Shown here one piece after another: positions 25,621-33,224 of a stretch of 33,224 nucleotides of DNA (positions are counted from its first letter, which is position 1; every line of letters starts with the position of its first letter). Origin of the DNA: Pigoraptor chileana (Eukaryota; Opisthokonta; Filasterea); NCBI GenBank assembly GCA_943704495.1, contig CALSCR010004109.1:1-33224 (forward strand), in the 5' to 3' direction. The notes under the pieces were generated by a model. It made no database searches and was not told where the DNA came from. It saw only the letters and a program-made list of their open reading frames with translations. The translations under genes and the position numbers were made by a program.

Positions 25621-26100
25621 TTTCGCGTTTGCCCAGGACGATATGCAGCCCACTAGTTCAGGAGCCCAAGGTCCGCCACACTCTCTTTCACTCCCAGAAT
25701 GATGCCAATTGTAAATCAGCAGATTCACCAATTGATGAGCCCCGTCACAGGACGGAGGTAAGTGCCGTAGCCTGTCTCTGAAAAGGATGTTTACGAGCAA
25801 AGAAACCCTTCACATACATCCACACGAAGTCACTGCTCTGATTAAGATTGCCGTCCGTCTGCGTTGCCAAATAAGATGCAGTCGACGACCCGCGACGGAA
25901 ACAGTGAAAGGCAGTGCACGCGACGTCTGGAACGGGATGGAAGGTGGCCGAGGACACCAAATCAATCTGTCACATATACACAGGCTAACCAAGGAAAGGA
26001 TCCTGTAGAGAGATTGATCAATGCACATAACGCAAGATAAGTGGCACAAACCACACAGCCTCTCACGCCGACACAGTGACCAACTGCAATTGAGACACGC

Positions 26101-26136
26101 ACACACACACACATAACACACACACACACACACACA
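26101..26136. repeat. Interrupted CA repeat
   Basis: Two CA runs separated by TAA in the NDR/RanBP1 upstream region. Confidence 0.9.
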
Positions 26137-26530
26137 TGACTAAAACAACACATAAGACCGGCCCCGCAATTTTAGACTGGAACAGACACGGGAAAACCAA
26201 TCGAATACCGAACTCCAAAACTCACAATAAAATGGAGATTGTGGGGGTGGACTGGGTGCCCCGGGGCGTTTAGATTGAAAAACGGGCGAAAAAGGGCGCT
26301 TTTTAGCCCTAAACATGCTCAAATCAGGTGGCCTCGAGTGTCAGTTTCGGGGGGTAAACAACGAGTGACGTCACGGGGTAAATGACGGCACTGGCGAGCG
26401 CTCTACCCCGGATGAGCAATGGGCGCCAATGTTTGAATTGTTTCAGAGCCGACTGAAACAGTCTCTCTCTGCTTTCTCTCTCTGTCTTTCTCTCTGTCTC
26501 TGTCTCTATGTGTCTCTGTCTCTGTGTGTC

Positions 26531-26592
26531 TCCATCCATCCATCCATCCATCCATCCATCCACACATCCATCCACACATCCACCCATCGATC
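26531..26592. repeat. (CATC)n tetranucleotide array
   Basis: About 60 bases of TCCA/CATC units, slightly degenerate at the right end where CACA interrupts it, preceded by about 70 bases of TCTCTG-type pyrimidine repeat. Confidence 0.93.
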
Positions 26593-26831
26593 CAGCCCTT
26601 TTAGATAACCGAGAGCCATTGATCCATTCGGTTTCGTAACGTGCGATACACCGTCTGCCTTTACGTGGGTATTTTTGTGTGTCACACTTTTCGCATGCAG
26701 AGTTAACCCTTTCCGTTTCTCCATCTTTGTAGTAGCGCAGACTTCAATTCGACCAGCAGCTCCCTGATATCGTTGATTTGGACTTTGTTCGCCTCGTTAC
26801 GCAGGTTTCACATCCATTTACCGAAGCAAAA

Positions 26832-28221
26832 ATGTCTGACAACGAAGGAGATGATCAAGTGAGCATTTTGTATTGTTTGAAACGGTTGCGCTTGAGGCGA
26901 TTACTTTAGTCATAAGAGAAGGGTGGCTGCGAGTGGATGCTGATAGACATCTACTGTATGCATCGCTCGTTTGTGATTCAGGGAGAGGTCGCCGCCAGCC
27001 CCGAAGTTCACTTTGAGCCCCTCGTGAAGCTCGCGCCAGTGGAGGTCAAGACATTCGAGGAGGATGAGGAGACCGTGTTCCAAATGTGAGTTTCTTAATT
27101 CAGTGCGCATCCAGGCGAGGGTTAAATTGACTTGTGAAGTCCAAGAGTAGACATTGAAACCGGGCATTGATGGCGTTTTGGGCTTGCTGTAACTGCGTTT
27201 GTAGGAGGGGAAAGCTCTATCGCTTTGATGACGGTCAGTGGAAGGAGAGGGGTTCGGGCGACTTGAAGCTCCAACGCCACAAGGAGCGTAACAACATCCG
27301 CTTCCTCATGCGACGGGACAAGACCTTCAAGATCTGCGCCAACCACCTACGTGAGTTTCATTGTTTTGAAGCGATTCATTACTGCTCCAATTTTGGCCGG
27401 ATTGTCCCTAGTTACGTCTGCCCCCAGTGATGCCCATTACGCATTCTGACCCGAACACCCCAAACCCTCACACAAATGCTGCAGTCGCCGCTGAGATGAA
27501 GCTTGCTCCTGCCATGGGCAGCGACCGTGCGTTTGTGTGGGTCGCCACCGCTGACTTCTCCGAGGGCGAGGCACGCACTGAGACGCTTGCGTTGCGCCTC
27601 CCGAATGCAGCAAGTGCGTATCTGCGTTAGTGCCGTGATTGTGCGACCTGCACCTGTTTTTTGTCGCATCGCTGCTGTGGACATGCCCCTGCAGTCTGAC
27701 GGCTGGCTAATTCGATACTTGTCATTTACTTGTGTGAAATGTGCTTCATGGTTGTGCAGACGCCAAGATCTTCAAGGAATATTTTGAGAAGGCGGTTGCG
27801 TACAATGTTGACGTGAAGGCAGGCAAGACACCCGAGGCCATCACCCCGTTCATCGAGGAGCCCAAGGTCAGTCAGTGTGCAGTTTCGAGTGCCAGTCCCG
27901 TTGACGAAATCTCTGCCTTTTCATAACTGATGTTTGTTCGGGAGGTCATTTGGGGCTCGCAATGCAAATGCAGCCGCACGACGTTTTGTTTCATCACTGT
28001 CCTCTGTGTTTGAAGAATATTGGTGATTGATGCTATTCTTTATCTTGCCACCATACCTCTTGATACTTCAGAAGGAGGAGGAGAAGAAGGAAGAGAAGAA
28101 GGAGGAGAAGGAGGAGAGCAAGGAGGAGAGCAAGGAGGAGAGCAAGGAGGAGAGCAAGGAGACGGCGGATCTCGCAAAGGAGGTCGAGAAGCTCTCCGTC
28201 TCCAGCGATGCCAAGGCATAA
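26832..28221 (+). CDS. RANBP1: Ran-binding protein 1 (RanBP1/Yrb1)
   Basis: Exons 26832-26858, 26982-27085, 27205-27350, 27485-27613, 27760-27866 and 28072-28221 join to 220 residues (human 201). The Ran-binding domain spans about 15-150: His-Phe-Glu-Pro-Leu-Val, Glu-Glu-Asp-Glu-Glu-Thr-Val-Phe, Lys-Leu-Tyr-Arg-Phe, [10 protein letters not shown], [13 protein letters not shown] and Gly-Ser-Asp-Arg-Ala-Phe-Val-Trp. It binds Ran-GTP and, with RanGAP, promotes GTP hydrolysis and release of export complexes in the cytoplasm. The last exon is a Lys/Glu/Ser repeat tail followed by a Leu-x-x-Glu-Val-Glu-Lys-Leu-Ser-Val helix that resembles the tail of vertebrate RanBP1 (Lys-Leu-Glu-Ala-Leu-Ser-Val). 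The first exon is only nine codons, before a phase 0 intron. Confidence 0.97.
28111..28158 (+). repeat. Four perfect 12-bp coding repeats in RanBP1
   Basis: GAGGAGAGCAAG occurs four times head to tail without a mismatch and encodes Glu-Glu-Ser-Lys four times. The flanks are degenerate Lys/Glu codons. Confidence 0.97.
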
Positions 28222-28824
28222 AGCGCACGCTTTCGTCTCGCCGCGCCCGTCGTCGCATTATCTCGCATTCGCTCGCCTTTGCCGTCGCGTCGTCGCTTCC
28301 ATTTTTCACTCGTACTTTCCACCCACATTCACTCTTTTCTCGCGTCACCGCACACGCCCACACACACTATTCATAATTCCAGGAGCACCTGTCTTTCTGT
28401 ATGACGAATGGAGCCGGGTCTCTTGATGTCTTATGTTGTCGCCCCTTATGCCCTCTTGCCGCTTCGCTTTTCTCTTTCTCTTTTTCTTTGTTTGTACAAA
28501 TATTGCCGCATTCCGGTCTAAACCAAATTCACATCTGCGAACTGTGTGCCTCGAGTACGAAAGCCTACTCTTTATCGCTTCGCTCTCACACTCGAGTCCA
28601 TGGCAAGGTGTGCTGCTGCAACTTCTATGCAACACACTAGAGTCGAATCGCGCCTTCCTTGTCACTACATTCCGCTATGATGGAACTGAGTTTTTTCAAA
28701 AGATTAAGTTTAGTCGCATTATTATTCGGACGCCATAGTCCTGTGCACTGTCCAGCAGTCACAGCGGAATGGCCCATATAGAGATATGACGCACAGCGCC
28801 ACAGCAGATTAAGCAATAAACAAC

Positions 28825-28855
<31 letters not shown>

Positions 28856-29003
28856 ATTGAGATAACTAAGTAAACGAGCGCATCTTGTTATATAGATAGA
28901 GACATGCGCACAGTTGAAGTGTTGCGGTCCAGGATGTACACAAACCATTCCAAACGATAGAGAAACCAAGTACACAAGAAAACACCATTGAAGGGACAGA
29001 AGC
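28222..29003. other. Convergent intergenic region with a CA repeat
   Basis: About 780 bases between the RanBP1 stop and the Rab stop. The RanBP1 side is C/T-rich, and a CA run lies at 28825-28853. No gene is recognised. Confidence 0.6.
28825..28853. repeat. (CA)n microsatellite
   Basis: Twenty-nine bases of pure CA in the probable 3' UTR or flank of the Rab gene. Confidence 0.95.
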
Positions 29004-29961
29004 TCACACAATCACACAACAACTATCGTCCTTTCCGTCCCGATTGTTCTTCGACCCGACCGATATAGTGTCGGATCTCTGTGGTTGCAGCAGATCGAGG
29101 GAGGTGGCGATCTGCTTAGCAAGCGACTGAAATGCGACGTCGACGTTGGTCGCCCCCTTTGCGCTGGTTTCCACATAAAGCATGCCGTGGTCGTGTGCAA
29201 ACTCCTTGGCCACAGTGTACTCGACTGTTCTCTCCCCACGATCGCTCTTGTTGCCAACAAGCATTTTCACGACGTTCGGTTGCGCCCAGTCGCGGATTTC
29301 TGATAGCCACTTTGGAACATCATCGAACGTGCGTCGGTTTGTGATGTCGTATACAATAATGACACCGTGTGCATTACGATAGTAGCTTGTCGACATCTGC
29401 ATACATATCCCCGTGAATAGATCCAAACAATATAGTCTGAGTTATTATCCATTGAGACAAAGTTAACACGAAGTTGGAGACGCGATATCCGAGTATTTGT
29501 GTGCATAATGTCCCGATGACCACAAGCTCGATTTCGACAATCAAAAGTGTCAAAATGCGAACCCCACACTCACCGTCTGATACTTTTCTTGACCCGCCGT
29601 GTCCCACAACTGGAGCTTTACAATTTTGTTGCCTTCAAGGTGCATTGTTCGCATCTGGGCGGTCAACAGTTCCCAAGCGAAACGGTGAAGAGATGTGTGA
29701 GTTACTCTTGGGCCCTTTTCACATTGTGTTGCGCACAAAACAACACTTAAATAAGAAAACAGTCCGTCAAGCGAAAACACACACAGCAGCGGCATATTCG
29801 CACCCTCCCACCTTGAAGTCCATCCCAATGGTTACGACGTGATGTTCCATGAATGTGTCACTGACGAAGCGGAGAAGCAGCGAGCTTTTGCCTACTCCGC
29901 TGTCCCCCGTGACAAGAACTTTGAAGAGAAAATCATACTTGTCGACATCACCGTCCATCAT
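29004..29961 (-). CDS. Rab-family small GTPase (divergent, Rab1/8/35-like)
   Basis: Exons in transcript order, 29961-29812, 29654-29574 and 29396-29004, are all joined in phase 0 to give 207 residues. G1 is Gly19-Asp-Ser-Gly-Val-Gly-Lys-Ser-Ser27. Switch I ends Val-Thr44-Ile-Gly-Met-Asp-Phe-Lys. G3 is Trp67-Asp-Thr-Ala-Gly-Gln72-Glu, with the catalytic Gln kept. G4 is Asn126-Lys-Ser-Asp, and G5 is Glu-Thr-Ser-Ala-Lys. The Ser-Tyr-Tyr-Arg block and the Ile-Gly-x-Asp-Phe motif mark it as a Rab rather than Ras or Rho. Switch II is unusual: Gln-Glu-Lys-Tyr-Gln-Thr replaces the usual Gln-Glu-Arg-Phe-Arg-Thr. The C-terminus, Cys-Cys-Val-Ile-Val, is a CCxxx double-geranylgeranylation motif. It should cycle on secretory or endocytic membranes; the exact subfamily is open. 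Two Met codons in a row start the frame. It is divergent from the SCAD gene. Confidence 0.93.
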
Positions 29962-30621
29962 GATTGATAGAGAGCGTGCGCTGCGGGTGTGAAGGACACA
30001 CGCACTCTAAGAGTTCGATTTGAAGCGCGCAGAGCGATGAAGAGCGATAAAGAGCGAACAGAGCGACGCGGACAGAAACTGCAAAATCACACGATGATTA
30101 ATTGATGAATTGATCATGCGATTATCCCTGCGAGTTCATAAGTTACACGCGAGGGCACCGTAGTCGCACGAGACCGCACAAATGAACCACACAGCGTCTG
30201 TGGAGGAAACTGATCCTTGAATTAAAGTTGCACCGGGTGACTGCACGTCTTCCGAGTCAAATGCGTCACGTGTGCCCTGCTCAAAATAGTTACCGAGCTC
30301 TCGGCTGTAATTCGCATCCGGGGTTGCCGCCTTCACGTGATGCAGGAAATGCTTTCTGGCTGGTGACTCACACTGACACTGCTGAGTGTGGGCATGCACT
30401 GCTTCCTTCCAACAGGCGCCATACACGATCCGTCCGTCTTTCCACTAAGCGAGAGTGAGCTCGCGTGTGTGTGTGAGTGTGATGGTGTGAGTGCGGGAGT
30501 GTGTGTGTGTGCGCGTATGTGTGACATCTCCTTCTCAAAAAGAGATGCATAACAGCTGTTTACACTTATTCGCAAATTATTTCCATTTAACGGGATCTTT
30601 TTGGAGGGCACGGCGAGAAAA
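29962..30621. promoter_or_regulatory. Divergent promoter region, Rab / SCAD
   Basis: About 660 bases with two E-box palindromes 69 bases apart: GTCACGTG at 30265-30272 and TCACGTGA at 30333-30340. These are the Cbf1/USF/TFE-type form. A minus-strand open frame at 30136-30426 has no recognisable product. A GAGCGAT/GAGCGA motif repeats several times around 30020-30070. Confidence 0.5.
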
Positions 30622-33224
30622 ATGTTTGCGCGGCAGTTGGTCGCCTGTGGGCGTGCACTTCCCGTGCTGCGGTGCGTTGTGCATTTGTTTGTAGCGCTTG
30701 CTTTCTGTGTATTATATCTGCTCCATGTGCCGATGAGCCGTGCATCAAATAGACATGCCCGTCACCCCCACCATGATTCTGGTTTGCTAACTCAGCTTTT
30801 GTGTGTGTACACGCATTTACTTTTATGATGGTCGCCGGATATACTGCATGTCGTGTAGAACGCAGCGAGCGTCGTTTTCCGCGCTCGCACAACTCCCCGA
30901 TACACACGAGGAAGTGCGATCACTCTGTCGTCAGTATGTGGATGCAGAGCTCAAGTCGCTTGCCGCGCAGATTGATCGCGAGCATAAGTTCCCCGCCGGA
31001 CCCGTGAGGAAGCTTGCTGAACTTGGATTGATGGGCATTGACGTCCCGCAAGAGCTCGGTGGTACTGGTCTTGACTATCTTGCATATGCAATTGCCATGG
31101 AGGAAATCAGCCGCGGCTGTGCATCTACTGGTGTCGTGATGAGCGCACACAACGTGAGTATTTTATGTTTCACAGAGTGGGGCTTAGTCGGAGGTGGTTG
31201 TGTGTATGTGTGTGAGTGAGTGGGATGACTGTTTTGTTGTGCGGATTCATATGCATCTACTGACATAATCATCCTATGAGCCTGAGTAGCTGTATCATTT
31301 TGACATTTCGAATGAGCACTTTGCACCCACATGGACTTACTCCATCCTACGCTGTCATCTTTGCACCCTCTACTATTACACCCACACCCACGCACATGCA
31401 GTCCCTCTACTGTACCCCCATGCAAAAATATGGCAACGCCGCACAGCACGAGGAGTTCCTGAGGCCATTCGCCTCTGGATCAAAACTTGGTTGCTTTGCT
31501 CTCAGCGAGCCTGGAAACGGGAGCGACGCTGGTGCGGCAAGCACGACTGCGCGCCTCGATGGAGATCACTACATTCTCAACGGGACAAAGGCGTGGATTA
31601 CAAACGGTGTGTGGGTGGATTTGTGTGTGTGTGTGTGCACGTGACATGTGGGAAAGGGTAGAGACGTCAAGAGTGCCGCGATTATGAGGTGTACGTGCGC
31701 GGCGGCCAAAACGGTAACAGACAAACAGACACACGCACAGCTCGTACATTAATATCACTCATGATGCACACGATTGCGTGAAACAGGTTACGAGGCGGAC
31801 GCAGCGATTGTCTTTGCGACAACCGACAAGTCGTTGAAGCACCGTGGCATCAGCGCCTTCATTGTGCCCAAGCCCACCCCCGGTCTCACCCTCGGGAAGA
31901 AGGAGGCAAGTGTCTGGGCATAAATTGAGTTTGAGATTAGTGGTGTTACACTGTGAATTGACACTTTGATTTGCTCAAAGAAAGACAGTGGTGTTTGTTG
32001 TCCTTGCCTGACTTTTGGTTGCATCGGTTGAGGTAAATGGTGTGGGATTTGTGGGAATTCTGCGTGAGTTGGGTTCGAGTGATTACTCACTGTCGTCAAC
32101 GAACGAAACGAATGAGAGATAAAGCGCGCGAATGCGTGCACTAACACGTGATGCAAACTCGAAAAACCAACAATGATATGACAACAACGACAACAACGAC
32201 AACCAATAGGACAAGCTCGGCATCCGGGGCAGCTCCACGTGCCAGCTGATTTTTGAGGACTGCCGCATCCCGAAGGCGAATCTCCTTGGCCAGCAGGGAC
32301 AGGGCTTTAAGATCGCCATGGTGCGTGCATGCGCGTGTATGTGTGTGTGTGTATGTACTCGCCTTATTCGTAGTTAATGATGATGGTGTATGCCCTCTGT
32401 CTCACTGAGCACTTGCTTCGTCTTTTGGTCCCGTGCAGTCGACCTTGGACGCCGGACGCATTGGCATCGCCGGCCAAGCACTCGGCATTGCACAGGCGTC
32501 GCTCGAATGCGCCGTTAAATATGCGACGGAGCGCAAGACCTTCAACAAGGCCCTTACTGAGCAGCAGTTTATCCAGGGAAAGGTGTGTGTGTGCGCATGA
32601 GTGTAGGAGTGCGTGTGTGGTGTGTTTGTATGCGTGAGCATGAGTGCAGGAGCGCACACATACCTTCCACATTTGTATGCGTGCACAACGAGTGCTCAAT
32701 GCGTGCATTATTGCGTGTGTAATCTTTTTGAGGCAGATCCACAGCACACATACGAACGTAATGCGTCCCCTCTCACGGGCCACTAACATGACCTCTCTTG
32801 CTGTTTTTGCGCGCAGATCGCCGATATGGCCCTCGCCATTGAGTCTGCGCGTCTTCTCACGTGGCGCGCGGCAATGCTCAAGGATTCCAAGAAGGACTTC
32901 ACAAAGGAGGCTGCGATGGCCAAGCTCGCGGCGTCGGAGGCAGCCACCATGTGCTCACACCAGGTTCGAACTTAGAGGATGCTGTTTTCTTCTATATTTT
33001 TGTGTCTGGTTGCTGTGGTCGCACCACTTTTTTTGTTTTGTTTTGTACCATTTTGTGAAACTACGCGCGTTGCGATTGGCAAGTGTGTACTTTTCGTTTA
33101 TTTGTGACTGTGTGCCGTGTACTGTGGTGACCGAAAAAAGACCACTCATGTAGACCGGTTCATATGAGTGACAATTGCCCACTATCCCGTCACCTTCCTT
33201 CCTTCCCTCCCTCCCTCCCTCCCT
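30622..33224 (+). CDS. ACADS: Short-chain acyl-CoA dehydrogenase, mitochondrial (3' partial)
   Basis: Exons 30622-30671, 30859-31153, 31402-31606, 31787-31905, 32210-32320, 32439-32582 and 32817-32963 give 357 residues; an intron opens at 32964 and runs off the window. Human SCAD is 412, so about 55 residues are missing, including the Ile-Tyr-Glu-Gly-Thr segment that carries the catalytic Glu. The N-terminus (Met-Phe-Ala-Arg-Gln-Leu..., basic and without acids for about 30 residues) is a mitochondrial targeting peptide split by intron 1. Near-invariant blocks are [13 protein letters not shown], [14 protein letters not shown], [10 protein letters not shown] and [12 protein letters not shown]. 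The flavoenzyme oxidises butyryl-CoA-size acyl-CoA to the trans-2-enoyl-CoA and passes electrons to ETF. Intron 4 has a GC donor. Confidence 0.97.
31906..32209 (+). other. GC-AG intron of the SCAD gene
   Basis: The boundary GAG|GCAAGT ... AATAG|GAC gives Lys-Lys-Glu|Asp-Lys-Leu-Gly-Ile-Arg, the exact SCAD family sequence, in phase 0. No GT donor can restore it. GCAAGT with AG upstream is the textbook consensus for the minor GC-AG class, which U1 snRNA still recognises. Confidence 0.93.
33193..33224. repeat. CCTT/CCCT tetranucleotide repeat at the right edge
   Basis: A pyrimidine repeat of CCTT then CCCT units that runs off the window, inside the SCAD intron beginning at 32964. Confidence 0.9.

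Larger units (their letters stand above)
25621..26831. promoter_or_regulatory. Divergent promoter region, NDR kinase / RanBP1
   Basis: About 1.2 kb between two divergent starts. A perfect TGACGTCA palindrome at 26366-26373 is bracketed by two GGGGTAAA copies (26351-26358 and 26375-26382), and a TGACG half-site follows. A 7-bp inverted repeat GTTTCAG/CTGAAAC lies at 26440-26459. Further right are a pyrimidine-rich TCTCTG stretch and a CATC array. GTTACGCAG ending at 26803 looks like a 5' UTR intron acceptor for RanBP1. No protein gene is recognised. Confidence 0.5.

Noticed and set aside
26324-26587. Met-Asp-Gly-Trp repeat frame in the CATC array
   Set aside because: It is a translation of the tetranucleotide repeat, with no support as a protein.
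28040-28363. Minus-strand Ser/Pro-rich frame opposite RanBP1 exon 6
   Set aside because: It is the antisense of the Lys/Glu repeat codons; low complexity keeps it open.

Overview
The window is nuclear DNA from an intron-rich eukaryote. I mapped eleven protein genes by joining exons across splice sites in matching phase, about 55 introns in all, nearly all GT-AG and mostly 75 to 300 bases long. Every joined reading frame with both ends inside the window sums to a whole number of codons. All but one encode well-known eukaryotic housekeeping or signalling families, so the gene list does not fix the lineage. A free-living or parasitic unicellular eukaryote with moderate GC and many GT/CA microsatellites fits. 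The tandem-FYVE Vac1/Pep7-like architecture is fungus-like and the other families are broadly opisthokont/unikont-compatible, but I would not go further than that.

Layout, left to right: the 3' end of a cyclic-nucleotide phosphodiesterase (+); a two-FYVE Vac1/Rabenosyn-like endosomal tether (+); BRAP, a RING/UBP-zinc-finger ubiquitin ligase (-); PPWD1, a WD40-cyclophilin (+); an M3 oligopeptidase of the thimet/neurolysin type (-); TMED2/Emp24, a p24 cargo receptor (+); a calcineurin-B-like EF-hand protein with a long unrecognised C-terminal extension (+); an NDR/LATS-family AGC kinase (-); RanBP1 (+); a divergent Rab GTPase (-); and a mitochondrial short-chain acyl-CoA dehydrogenase (+) whose last exon or exons lie beyond the right edge.

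Four neighbouring pairs are divergent (BRAP/PPWD1, oligopeptidase/TMED2, NDR/RanBP1, Rab/SCAD). Their shared upstream regions (about 0.6 to 1.2 kb) carry TGACGTCA-like or TCACGTGA-like palindromes. Convergent pairs are separated by 0.3 to 1.5 kb with no recognisable gene. There is no operon logic. The set covers membrane traffic (Vac1-like, TMED2, Rab), nuclear transport (RanBP1), splicing-associated cyclophilin (PPWD1), signalling (PDE, BRAP, NDR, CNB-like), peptide turnover and beta-oxidation.

The most unusual items are: the CNB-like protein, with four degenerate EF-hands, a predicted N-myristoylation site and a novel helical extension; a splice-donor consensus with G at +3, often GTGCGT; a GC-AG intron in the dehydrogenase; a perfect 11-bp hairpin placed exactly on a donor of the NDR kinase; and complementary GT and CA tracts flanking TMED2 exon 3. 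No tRNA, rRNA, CRISPR array or transposon was recognised.
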